Shown: in pieces, positions 47,101-54,955 of the stretch | Layout: every line of letters starts with the position of its first letter | How positions within the stretch are numbered: the stretch's first letter is position 1 | The notes under the pieces: model-generated | What the model was told of the DNA's origin: nothing | The model's input: only the letters and a program-made list of their open reading frames with translations | Databases searched by the model: none | DNA from: an uncultured Odoribacter sp. | GTDB taxonomy: Bacteria; Bacteroidota; Bacteroidia; Bacteroidales; Marinifilaceae | Reading direction: 5' to 3' | Length of the DNA: 64,000 nt | Assembly (NCBI GenBank): GCA_910578105.1 | Contig: CAJTPD010000010.1 | Location: forward strand, 81,719-145,718 | Translations under genes and position numbers: made by a program

Positions 47101-47155
47101 CCATCATCGCGGCCAATAACATAACCCCCAATAAAAAAAAAGCTTTTTCTTTCAT
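44141..47155 (-). CDS. SusC/RagA family TonB-linked outer membrane transporter (PUL)
   Basis: About 1004 residues. The true start is the ATG at 47155 (Met-Lys-Glu-Lys, then a signal peptide to Val-Phe-Gly-Gln); an in-frame TTG at 47179 would place polar residues before the signal. Domains: CarboxypepD_reg-like (about 25-105), plug with Val-Val-Gly-Tyr-Gly-Val-Gln-Arg-Lys-Ser-Asp-Leu-Thr-Gly-Ala and Ala-Thr-Ala-Ile-Tyr-Gly-Ser-Arg-Gly-Ala-Asn-Gly-Val, then a 22-strand-type barrel. Unlike the other SusC in the window it lacks an STN domain, so control must come from another type of regulator, which is not in the window. Confidence 0.95.
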   Translation of the reverse strand: MKEKAFFLLGVMLLAAMMVFGQSNITVTGQVTEKDTGEPVAGATVVIKGQGIGTATDADGFYTLANVPPGATLVFSFVGLKSVEQLVNGRAVMNVEMEEDSKLIDEVVVVGYGVQRKSDLTGAVASIKSDELQKTAVANVANALQGRVSGVMVSPNGAPGSEPDVKIRGIGTTNNSSPLYVVDGMFVHDIGFLNSHDIASMEVLKDASATAIYGSRGANGVIIITTKQGSKGKPVLTIAGSEGFQVVAERLKMCNAEQYGQLLNEALVNAGGTPEYEHPELLGKGTNWFDEIFRTSSLRDYQISLTGGSEDVNYNLSIGFFQQKGVIKRNDYHRLTLRLNNEYRPVERITIGHNISAAFSLKRNDDPSVVGQAYRLSPVIRPYDAEGNFSDSENASTGNPLATLAYLNNNTRDDRVAGSAYLTWDIVEGLSFRTNFGIDYLNRRERIFRPEFYVSSTQKNEQNQLNKNWSRDFTWLWENTLTYDVTFKETHRLTLLGGITAQERSFELLGGSGRDLLSQNNSYLYLDQTSRGTRSNTNNGYSESIFSYLFRANYALMDRYLFTCSFRADGSSKFGPDHRWGYFPSLAVGWRLIEEDFLKGRFDWLSNLKIRGSWGQIGNDKIGNYKYYALANIDSNFDAVFDGIYYPGGTITSLYNKSVHWERSEQFDAGFDLGLFNNRFTLEFDFYNRKTKDMLVTVDVPGAVGLSPVETNVGSVTNRGIDFTVNWQHAVRGFNYAVRFTGTTVYNRVGKLGGMRIPKGDIGSGRLISMTEEGKSIGYFYGYQVAGIFQSQDEIDQYNAYAVEISGKSGQNYQNNVAPGDLIYRDLDGNGYIDDRDRTEIGSPIPKFIGGLGFSMDWKGIDLSLDFQGNFGNKIFNAKQLERYSGSDNWDRTFLDRWRPGHEHTGMPRMTFEGNNYLVSSHYVENGSYMKLQNLELGYTFPKHWVGRLHLTKLRLFFSGNNLFYITKYHGFTPEITGSSLESGIDRTIYPVATSCRFGLNITL

Positions 47156-47208
47156 ATGTATCTTATTTACATCATCCAATGGCTATATAAACGGGTTCCC
47201 TTCACCGG

Positions 47209-47222
47209 GTGTTTCAAAACAC
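47209..47222. promoter_or_regulatory. palindrome upstream of the PUL, possible operator
   Basis: GTGTTT and AAACAC separated by two bases, 54 bases upstream of the susC start codon, in the gap shared with the divergent tRNA gene. It could be the binding site of the PUL regulator. No second copy was found by eye. Confidence 0.3.
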
Positions 47223-47269
47223 ATAAAAAAGCTTCCGAAATACTAAAACAATTTTTAAGCTGAAAAAAT

Positions 47270-47298
47270 TTTGATGTCATAAAAAAATATTACTTTTG
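47270..47298 (+). promoter_or_regulatory. tRNA-Thr promoter
   Basis: TTTG at 47270-47273 and TACTTTTG at 47291-47298 (17 bases apart, slightly short) resemble the Bacteroidota promoter. The transcript would start a few bases before the mature tRNA at 47309. Confidence 0.55.
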
Positions 47299-47308
47299 CA
47301 ACCGAAAT

Positions 47309-47381
<73 letters not shown>

Positions 47382-47455
47382 CAGATAAAATCTTTCTTGC
47401 AAAAACAAACGGGTACTTCATTCCCGGTCAAAATCCCAAAATTCCCCCCAAGGAT

Positions 47456-48001
47456 ATGAAATATGTTGTGCTATTCATTTTTTTTGGAATTTATTTCAAT
47501 CAGAATATCGCGGCTCAATCCCGTAAAAAAGTAGAAACCAGCACTGATGTCCTTATGTTTGCCACACCTGTGGCGGGCTTTGTTGCATCCCTGATCATGA
47601 AAGACTATCAGGGTACCAAACAAATTGTTTTATCAGGAGCTACTAATCTGGCAGCAACCTATACATTAAAATACCTCATCAAAAAAGAACGCCCCAACCA
47701 CAAAGACCACCATGCTTTTCCATCCAATCACACCTCCGTTACCTTTCAGGGAGCAGCTTTCATTCAACGCCGTTATGGATGGAAATGGGGTATTCCGGCA
47801 TTTGCCCTGTCTGCCTATATCGGCTGGGGACGTACTTACTGCAAAGAACATGATTGGTGGGATGTACTTGGAGGTACAGTCATCGGAACTGCCAGTTCAT
47901 ACATCTTTACCCGTCCTTTTGCCCGGAAACACAACCTGACTTTATCGCCAGCTCTGTTAAACGGACAATATCCCGGATTTTACGCCTCCATCAACTGGTA
48001 A
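47456..48001 (+). CDS. PAP2-family membrane phosphatase
   Basis: 181 residues with a signal/anchor helix and several membrane segments. The three phosphatase motifs are present: Lys-Lys-Glu-Arg-Pro (C1), Pro-Ser-Asn-His-Thr-Ser (C2, with the catalytic His) and Gly-Arg-Thr-Tyr-Cys-Lys-Glu-His-Asp-Trp-Trp-Asp (C3). Substrates in the family include undecaprenyl pyrophosphate, phosphatidic acid, PGP and lipid A phosphates; which applies here is unknown. An AAGGAT stretch lies just before the ATG at 47456. It lies downstream of tRNA-Thr. Confidence 0.88.
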   Translation: MKYVVLFIFFGIYFNQNIAAQSRKKVETSTDVLMFATPVAGFVASLIMKDYQGTKQIVLSGATNLAATYTLKYLIKKERPNHKDHHAFPSNHTSVTFQGAAFIQRRYGWKWGIPAFALSAYIGWGRTYCKEHDWWDVLGGTVIGTASSYIFTRPFARKHNLTLSPALLNGQYPGFYASINW

Positions 48002-48079
48002 CACACAAAAAGTACCTAAAAATAGCTACAAAAAAATCTAAAATAATTCATTATCTCTGCGACACTTATTTCAAATATA

Positions 48080-48460
48080 ATGCACAAAGGTAAAAAACAT
48101 ATCGGCATCCGGATTTTCTTTCTGGCTCTCTTTGTGAGCTATTTTGCTGATATAAATTTCTTTACCCATAACCATATTATTAATGGAGTAACAATTGTAC
48201 ACTCCCATTTTTCTTACAATACACCGGATTCTACATCTCCGGACCACCCGCAGAACCACAGCCATTCAAACAGTGCGTTAAACCTCATATCCCATGCAGC
48301 CGTATGGATGGCAGTGCTGTTACAGGCTCCTGAAATTTCCTGTACTGCACTAATTTGCAATATCATTTATTCTTCCGGACCTACTCAACATTTGGCACAG
48401 AAAAATTCGGAAACTCTTTATCTGCGGGGACCTCCAACCAATTATATCCAAAATTTATAA
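48080..48460 (+). CDS. small histidine-rich exported protein next to a TonB receptor
   Basis: 126 residues with an N-terminal hydrophobic helix (about 8-24, signal or anchor). A His-rich segment follows: Thr-His30-Asn-His32, Val-His41-Ser-His43, then His56, His60 and His62. It ends with a Pro/Asn-rich tail. The pattern of two HxH pairs suggests metal binding. I associate it with small proteins of unknown function found before TonB-dependent receptors in Bacteroidota (possibly DUF6769), which I could not verify. It is followed 168 bases later by the receptor gene on the same strand. Confidence 0.7.
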   Translation: MHKGKKHIGIRIFFLALFVSYFADINFFTHNHIINGVTIVHSHFSYNTPDSTSPDHPQNHSHSNSALNLISHAAVWMAVLLQAPEISCTALICNIIYSSGPTQHLAQKNSETLYLRGPPTNYIQNL

Positions 48461-48522
48461 TACAGCCCTTAAAACAAACTAATTATTGTAGGGGCAAAAT
48501 GCGTAAATGAAACAATGTACGA

Positions 48523-48543
48523 ATGCAGAAATAAAATCTGCAT
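48523..48543 (+). promoter_or_regulatory. short inverted repeat before the TonB receptor gene
   Basis: ATGCAGA and TCTGCAT with a 7-base AT loop, in the 168-base gap between the His-rich gene and the receptor gene. No T-run follows. It may be an operator or a weak attenuator. Confidence 0.3.
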
Positions 48544-48628
48544 CAACAATTGTCTCCTTAGCCCATTTGCACACGGACTGATTATTCCCTGTTTTTTTAT
48601 CTTATTGTTTCAATTAAATCATTGATAT

Positions 48629-50941
48629 ATGATGCGCTTTTTCATCCATCTATCCTTAATTCTCATGTGCTTACAGCCTTTACAGGCCGACAATGTAACA
48701 AACAAAAAAAACGTCAAAACAGATGCTAACCTCAACGGACATGTTATTGACAAAAACACAGGAGAACACATCCCCTTCTTTACAATCATGCTAAAAGGTA
48801 CAACAATCGGTACTGCAACAGACGAAACAGGACATTATTTTCTAAAAAACCTGCCCATAGGTACCTATACAATACGCGCCCACGGCATAGGATTCCGGTC
48901 TGAAGAAAAAACTATAACTCTCATTCAAGGAAAAAATCATGAACTGAATTTTGAAGTTGAAGAAGACATTGTACAACTGGAAACTGTCGTAATTTCAGCA
49001 AACAAAAATGAAACCAGCCGTATGGAAACACCGGTCATCGTAAATGTAATAACTCCGAAATTATTTGAAAATACCAATTCCGTTTGTCTGGCTCAAGGCC
49101 TTAGTTTTCAACCCGGTCTGCGGGTCGAAAGTAATTGCCAGAACTGTGGTTTTCAGCAAGTCCGACTCAACGGTCTTGATGGTCCTTATACTCAACTCCT
49201 ACTCGACGGCAAAGCTTTGTTCAGTTCTCTCAACGGAGTTTACGGTATAGAACAAATCCCTTCCGGAATGATTGAACGAGTGGAAGTTATGCGCGGCGGC
49301 GGATCGGCTCTCTACGGAGCCAATGCCATCGGAGGAACCGTAAATATCATCACAAAAGAACCGCTGAATAACCTTTTCATGGTCAGTCATAACTTGACAG
49401 CAATCGGAGGAAAAGCATATGATAACACAACGTCCTTAAATACCTCCCTGGTAAATGGCCAGCGTAATGCCGGACTCTACCTGTTCGGAACTTCCCGGCA
49501 CCGCCAACATTATGACCACGACGGAGACCATTTTTCTGAAATCGGAAAAATAGAACTCACAACCCTGGGTTTCCGAAGCTATTATAAACCCACAACCCAA
49601 ACAAAACTTACCCTGGAATATCACAACATCCGGGAATTCCGGAGAGGAGGAAACCTGTTCGACCTTCCCCCTCACGAAACGGATATAACCGAACAAGCCA
49701 AACATAATATCAACGGAGGCGGTATTGACTTCCTGTTTTTTTCAAAAAATTATGCCCATAAACTAAATTTCTATTCATCACTTCAGCACACAGGACGCGA
49801 ATCCTACTACGGAGCCGGCAAAGACCCGAATGCATACGGAAAAACCAACGACCTGACCGCTATTGCAGGTATACAATACTCGTACAATTTCAACCATTTA
49901 TGGTTTATGCCAGCCGTCCTTACTACCGGAAGTGAATATTCACATAATAAACTAAACGATAAAATGCTGGGCTACCATCGGGAAATCAATCAACAGGCAG
50001 ATGTCTACAGCTTTTTTCTCCAAAATGAATGGAAAACAGAAAAACTAAGCTTTCTATTAGGAGGACGACTGGATAAAAACAGCTTTATTAATCATGTTAT
50101 TTTTAGTCCACGTATTAATTTACGTTATAATCCGGTTAAAAACATCAGCTTCAGGGCCAGTTACTCCGCAGGATTTCGTGCACCCCAGACTTATGATGAA
50201 GACCTGCACGTTACAGCAGTAGGCGGAGAAGTTTCTCTGATTCAACTGGCACCCAATCTGAAAACAGAAAAATCCGGAAGTTATAGCCTTTCTGCAGACC
50301 TCTATCATAACTTCGGAACAGTACAAACTAACTTTCTTATAGAAGTATACCATACCCGTCTTAAAAATATATTTGTAACAGAACCCATCGGAAATGATGA
50401 CGAAGGCAATAAAATTCTGGAACGACGGAATAGCTCCGGAGCAAAAATAAAAGGAGTAAACCTGGAAGGGAAAATCGTTCCTTGCAAAAACATCCGGATT
50501 CAACTAGGAATGTCATTCCAAAAAAACAAATACAACGAAGCACGTCCATGGAGCGACAATCCGCAAACAAAAAAAATACGCAAAATGTTACGTTCACCCG
50601 ACCACTATGGGTATTTTACCATTTTTACTTCACCTCTGAAAAATCTCGGAGCTTCGCTTTCCGGAACATATACCGGAGATATGTATGTACCTCATATGGC
50701 GGGATACATAGAACATGACAAACTGGAAAAAAGCCAACCGTTCTTAGATACCAATATCAAATTCAATTACGACATCCAAATCAATGAAAATTACATACTG
50801 CAGATCAATGCCGGCATACAAAATATTTTTCAAAGCTATCAAAAAGATTTTGACCAAGGCCCCAACCGTGACGCAGGGTACATTTACGGTCCCGGACTCC
50901 CCCGCAGTTGGTTTGCCGGTCTGAAACTCAGCCTGAATTAA
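48629..50941 (+). CDS. TonB-dependent receptor with carboxypeptidase-like domain and CxxC motif
   Basis: 770 residues: signal peptide (1-20), CarboxypepD_reg-like domain (about 35-110), plug (about 125-240) and a 22-strand barrel ending in Leu-Lys-Leu-Ser-Leu-Asn. The plug has Asn-Cys170-Gln-Asn-Cys173-Gly-Phe, a CxxC pair in a typical place for this Bacteroidota group. It also has Arg-Val-Glu-Val-Met-Arg-Gly-Gly-Gly-Ser-Ala-Leu-Tyr-Gly-Ala-Asn-Ala-Ile-Gly-Gly. It is a small-ligand receptor rather than a SusC: shorter and without SusD. With the His-rich neighbour it may import a metal or metal complex; this is inference. Confidence 0.9.
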   Translation: MMRFFIHLSLILMCLQPLQADNVTNKKNVKTDANLNGHVIDKNTGEHIPFFTIMLKGTTIGTATDETGHYFLKNLPIGTYTIRAHGIGFRSEEKTITLIQGKNHELNFEVEEDIVQLETVVISANKNETSRMETPVIVNVITPKLFENTNSVCLAQGLSFQPGLRVESNCQNCGFQQVRLNGLDGPYTQLLLDGKALFSSLNGVYGIEQIPSGMIERVEVMRGGGSALYGANAIGGTVNIITKEPLNNLFMVSHNLTAIGGKAYDNTTSLNTSLVNGQRNAGLYLFGTSRHRQHYDHDGDHFSEIGKIELTTLGFRSYYKPTTQTKLTLEYHNIREFRRGGNLFDLPPHETDITEQAKHNINGGGIDFLFFSKNYAHKLNFYSSLQHTGRESYYGAGKDPNAYGKTNDLTAIAGIQYSYNFNHLWFMPAVLTTGSEYSHNKLNDKMLGYHREINQQADVYSFFLQNEWKTEKLSFLLGGRLDKNSFINHVIFSPRINLRYNPVKNISFRASYSAGFRAPQTYDEDLHVTAVGGEVSLIQLAPNLKTEKSGSYSLSADLYHNFGTVQTNFLIEVYHTRLKNIFVTEPIGNDDEGNKILERRNSSGAKIKGVNLEGKIVPCKNIRIQLGMSFQKNKYNEARPWSDNPQTKKIRKMLRSPDHYGYFTIFTSPLKNLGASLSGTYTGDMYVPHMAGYIEHDKLEKSQPFLDTNIKFNYDIQINENYILQINAGIQNIFQSYQKDFDQGPNRDAGYIYGPGLPRSWFAGLKLSLN

Positions 50942-50975
50942 TCCTGTCAATACCCCCAGCACCCAACAAGAAAAT

Positions 50976-53369
50976 CTATCCTCCAACAGGAACATCTTTC
51001 CCAACTACCCGGAAAGCCTGTTGCAGGATATTTCCCTCTTTATCCATTAAAGTTAACCGATGAAGTCCTTCAGGTAAAAAAAGTTCCATCTGATGAATAT
51101 GACGGGTAGACCCCAAATATTGGTCATCAATATGCCAATAAACTTCTGCCTGCGCTGAACGATGCACTGCTTCAAAAACTACCCGTCCCGGCTTCCCTCC
51201 AAAATCCCTTGGAATAAAAACCCGTGTTCCGCGCTGAGGATATATCATCTCCATTACCTCCTCCCCCTGAGGATGACACCCCGGACGATAAGGAGGTAAT
51301 TTCCGGTAATCGGCATGACTACGGGAATAATACCACTCCTGGACAGGCGGCAGAACAAACCAATTTTTCTTTCTCATCTTTCGTACCGGCACACATTCCG
51401 AAGAAACCCTCCATCTTTCCGTTGAATCCACATGTATATATTGATGATAAGGACAAACCGGAGTCCGCCGGCCGGCAGGACAAATACGCACAGTATCAAC
51501 AACTTCACAAAAAGCCCCCGCACGGAATCCGCTTTTCCGGCAAACAACCGCCTCACGCATTTCCTCTGTAGGTTCATAAAAACGACGCACCGAAGGCAAT
51601 AAAGCAGCCACCTCAAAAAGAACAGGCGCGGCAGCCCTTACTCCAATCAGCCCGGGACGACCTTCCCCATCTGCATTCCCGACCCAAACACCTATCACAT
51701 AATCTGCATTTACCCCCACCGCCCAGGCATCCCGAAAACCAAAACTAGTTCCTGTTTTCCAAGACAAATTCATAGAAGAAATAAAATTCTTCCATCCGGA
51801 CTCCATCTCCGGACGCTCTACCTCTTCCAAAGCCTTAAAAGTCTGCCAAATCGCCGAAGCTTTTAACATCTCTCCCCCCTCCTTTAACTCATCGCTTCCT
51901 GTCTCCCACAACTTCAACCTTTCATATTCACCGGAAAAATATTGCCCGTCTCCATCATTATAATGCCTCAAAACAGAAGACATTCCCCCATACAGATTAC
52001 AAATATCCCACAATGAAGTCTCTGCCCCTCCCAATATCAGGCTCAACCCATAATGTTCGGCATTCCGGTTCAGCGATGTTATTCCCAATTGCTTTAATTC
52101 TTCGTAAAAACGGACATAAGAATAATCTTTCAACATCCGAACAAAAGGAATATTTAAAGATTGTGCCAAAGCTTGACCGGCAGGTACAGCTCCCTTAAAA
52201 TCACGGTTAAAATTAGAGGGCGCATAACTGCCGAAACGGGAAGGTATGTCAGGAATCAAAGTACGTGGTAAAATAAATCCATTCTGCAACATCAAAGCAT
52301 ATAAAGCCGGTTTCAAAATACTCCCCGAACTCCTCACACAACGGATAATATCTACTTCATTACCACGGCTCCCCTCACGGGCAACACTGTTTCCCACATA
52401 TGCCCTCACTTCTCCTGTCGGAACATGCGCCACCAATACTGCTATATTATAAATATAATTGGCACTCAACCTTACAGTATGTCGTTCCACAATCTCATTT
52501 ACCCTCCGTTGCAAATGTGCGTCTATGTACGAATGACAAACTGTCCCCGTTTTTTCACGGCACGCCCGGATCAGCAAATGAGGAGCAATTAAAGGCGTCT
52601 CATACATCTTTTCAGGCAAAGGTTCTGCCAAAGCCAACTGGTATGCGTCAGAAGTTATCAAACCATACTGATAAATCCGGAACAAGAGCCTGTCCCTTTT
52701 CTGCTTTAATATAACATTATTTTTTCCAGGATAAATCAATGCGGGAGCATTTGGTAACACAGCAAGCAACGCCGCCTCAGCCCAACTCAACTGCTCCGGA
52801 CGACGATTAAAATATTTCAGCGAAGCTGCTTCTATACCCACAATATTCCCACCGAAAGGTGCATGCGAAGCATACATCTGGAAAATACGCAGTTTACTGT
52901 ATTGCTGTTCCAGACGCCAGGCCAGCAATACTTCTTTAACCTTTTCAATTATAGTCCTCGGAGGATTTTTCCGGGCCATCCGAATCACTTGCATCGAAAG
53001 TGTACTACCACCACTGACAATTTTCCCTGCCCGGATATTCTGTCCAAAAGCCCGGAACAACGCCCCAATATTAACTCCCCCGTGACACATAAAATACCGG
53101 TCCTCAAAAACCATCACCGCAATCATATAACGTTGCGGCAAAGCATCCGTCTCCCGAAAACGTATCTGGCCGTCTTCCGCCGCTCTCATCCCCAATATCT
53201 GCCCCTGACGGTCCAACAATACCGTTGAGTACGGCACTTTAAATAAATGTTCCGGTAAAAGAAAACACCAAATGGCAAACAATAAAAGAAGGAATACGAC
53301 AGCAATCCACCATCCCCGTAATAATTTCTCACCCAAACTTTTTGAAGCCCCCGAAAACACACTAATCAA
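50976..53369 (-). CDS. pbpC: penicillin-binding protein 1C
   Basis: Bifunctional murein synthase of 797 residues. After an N-terminal anchor (about 18-38) comes a GT51 glycosyltransferase with Phe-Glu89-Asp-Arg-Tyr-Phe and Gly-Gly-Ser-Thr-Leu-Ser-Met-Gln (about 120-127). The transpeptidase has Ser350-x-x-Lys353, Ser404-Leu-Asn and Lys-Thr-Gly-Thr near 535. A C-terminal BiPBP_C domain (about 690-790) marks the 1C class. The start is TTG at 53369, overlapping the previous stop as TTGA; a GTG at 53360 is an alternative. PBP1C genes often sit by an alpha-2-macroglobulin gene; none is present here, and the upstream partner is a PCMD lipoprotein. Confidence 0.95.
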   Translation of the reverse strand: MISVFSGASKSLGEKLLRGWWIAVVFLLLLFAIWCFLLPEHLFKVPYSTVLLDRQGQILGMRAAEDGQIRFRETDALPQRYMIAVMVFEDRYFMCHGGVNIGALFRAFGQNIRAGKIVSGGSTLSMQVIRMARKNPPRTIIEKVKEVLLAWRLEQQYSKLRIFQMYASHAPFGGNIVGIEAASLKYFNRRPEQLSWAEAALLAVLPNAPALIYPGKNNVILKQKRDRLLFRIYQYGLITSDAYQLALAEPLPEKMYETPLIAPHLLIRACREKTGTVCHSYIDAHLQRRVNEIVERHTVRLSANYIYNIAVLVAHVPTGEVRAYVGNSVAREGSRGNEVDIIRCVRSSGSILKPALYALMLQNGFILPRTLIPDIPSRFGSYAPSNFNRDFKGAVPAGQALAQSLNIPFVRMLKDYSYVRFYEELKQLGITSLNRNAEHYGLSLILGGAETSLWDICNLYGGMSSVLRHYNDGDGQYFSGEYERLKLWETGSDELKEGGEMLKASAIWQTFKALEEVERPEMESGWKNFISSMNLSWKTGTSFGFRDAWAVGVNADYVIGVWVGNADGEGRPGLIGVRAAAPVLFEVAALLPSVRRFYEPTEEMREAVVCRKSGFRAGAFCEVVDTVRICPAGRRTPVCPYHQYIHVDSTERWRVSSECVPVRKMRKKNWFVLPPVQEWYYSRSHADYRKLPPYRPGCHPQGEEVMEMIYPQRGTRVFIPRDFGGKPGRVVFEAVHRSAQAEVYWHIDDQYLGSTRHIHQMELFLPEGLHRLTLMDKEGNILQQAFRVVGKDVPVGG

Positions 53370-54952
53370 TCAAAAACCAATTCAAATTCATCCAATAGCA
53401 AGACACTTTCTGTACTACCGGTAAAATAATCACCGTATTTACTCGAAGTTGCCACAATCACAATACAAGTCGGCTTACGTTCCATATTACGCCATTCCAA
53501 TTCTATTGTAAACGGTTCGTATTTCGTCATACGACGATTACTTTTCAGCTCACCATAAGCCAATATTGATGGATTATTCCGGGAATAATCAACAAACGTA
53601 CCCGGCGGCGTAGAATTTGCCTGAAAAGTCTTTTCCTCCCAATCGCACAAAGCAATATAAATATGACAACTATCTGTTGTACCCCTTAAAAAATCAAACT
53701 TCCCGTTATATTTATCCCCAACTTTATTAACTACTCCCGGAATATATTTATAATATCCCTTCAATTGAGTAGGCCTACAAGTATAAGGAATACCAAAATC
53801 CAGTTTAGCATTCATTCCGTCAAGCCCCCCGAATTTACCTGTATATAAACTACCCGCAGCAAATTTAATAACAGCATAACAAGAAGCCAAACGGGCAGCA
53901 GAACCATTAACAACATCATTTTTCTCCTCGGTTGTCGGATTGGTATTTCCATAATTCGCACTTCCTTTGTTTCCGGAATCCCATGTCACAATACCATCTT
54001 CTCCCGTACACCATGCTTTCCCATCCAAATACCATGTATCAAAATTACTATACGGAACCTGATCATCCCGCTCTGTAGTAAAAGTACTTTCTGTTCCAAT
54101 CTGCCCCCCAACCACAGCCCGGACATCATAGCGGGTATTGGCCTTTAACCCTCCTAACTTAGTCTGAAAAACATTACCGGATACCTCTGCCTCCACCCGC
54201 TGCCAGGCCCCACCGCCTGATTTATATTCAAAAGCGGGTATCCCCTCACTTCCGGCAGATAACTTAGCATTTACATAAGCAAAATGCGCCCATGCATCCA
54301 CTGTAACTGACAAACCTTCCCCTGAAGGCTCCTCTTCCTCTCTCTCCTCAAACATCGCAATTTCCCAACGTTCCGTTCGCCCAAAACAATTCATCAATAT
54401 GGTTTGCTTCCTCCTGAAATCCTTCAAATTAAACCACGTTGGTTCGTAAGTTGCAATAGAAGGTCCCAACTGTAAATCCGTAATACGGACATCCGAAAGA
54501 TTCTGCCCTTTCTTCAAATACACCGACACCATCTTTTCCCTGACATTAATCACCTCATCTCCGGCTTGATTTTCCACTTTTAACCAACGTTCTATCGGTT
54601 GTTCTGCTTTAATCGTCCACTCATACTCCTGATAGGTGGTCACCGTAAAACGATATGGCTGCGACAAATTCAAAAAAGTATCCACAGCAATAGAGGCTTC
54701 CGGCAAAATCAACACCTCTTGCTTCCGGGCAGGTGTAGCTTCCAACTCCAGAGTATTCAGGCAAACCCGTTGAATATCTACCGTATCGCTCAATGTCAGT
54801 TCTATAGTACGCGTCTTGGTATTAATGGCACACTTTTGCTGACCATTAAATTCTATCTTTGTCACATTTCCGTATATGACCGGATCAGGCACATCGTTCG
54901 AAATACAACCTTCCGCCAATACCCATAATATTCCTGCAATTATCCGCTTCAT
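53366..54952 (-). CDS. PCMD domain lipoprotein
   Basis: About 528 residues with a lipoprotein signal (Met-Lys-Arg-Ile, lipobox Ala-Glu-Gly-Cys). An N-terminal beta-sandwich part (about 30-215) is followed by a fibronectin III-like domain (about 215-300, ending Asn-Thr-Arg-Tyr-Asp-Val-Arg). A C-terminal PCMD (putative carbohydrate metabolism) domain comes last. From Tyr-Ser-Asn-Phe-Asp-Thr-Trp-Tyr onward it closely parallels the protein at 55823 (shared Trp-Asp-Ser-Gly-Asn-Lys-Gly, Cys-Arg-Pro-Thr, Tyr-Lys-Tyr-x-Pro-Gly). The ATG at 54952 is preferred over a GTG one codon earlier. Its stop overlaps the pbpC start. Confidence 0.78.
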   Translation of the reverse strand: MKRIIAGILWVLAEGCISNDVPDPVIYGNVTKIEFNGQQKCAINTKTRTIELTLSDTVDIQRVCLNTLELEATPARKQEVLILPEASIAVDTFLNLSQPYRFTVTTYQEYEWTIKAEQPIERWLKVENQAGDEVINVREKMVSVYLKKGQNLSDVRITDLQLGPSIATYEPTWFNLKDFRRKQTILMNCFGRTERWEIAMFEEREEEEPSGEGLSVTVDAWAHFAYVNAKLSAGSEGIPAFEYKSGGGAWQRVEAEVSGNVFQTKLGGLKANTRYDVRAVVGGQIGTESTFTTERDDQVPYSNFDTWYLDGKAWCTGEDGIVTWDSGNKGSANYGNTNPTTEEKNDVVNGSAARLASCYAVIKFAAGSLYTGKFGGLDGMNAKLDFGIPYTCRPTQLKGYYKYIPGVVNKVGDKYNGKFDFLRGTTDSCHIYIALCDWEEKTFQANSTPPGTFVDYSRNNPSILAYGELKSNRRMTKYEPFTIELEWRNMERKPTCIVIVATSSKYGDYFTGSTESVLLLDEFELVFD

Positions 54953-54955
54953 CAC

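Noticed and set aside
50140..50280. Heme-receptor reading of the TonB receptor from its FRAP-like and PNL-like motifs
   Set aside because: These motifs (Gly-Phe-Arg-Ala-Pro and Pro-Asn-Leu-Lys) are general to many TonB-dependent receptors; no HmuY or heme-transport gene is adjacent.
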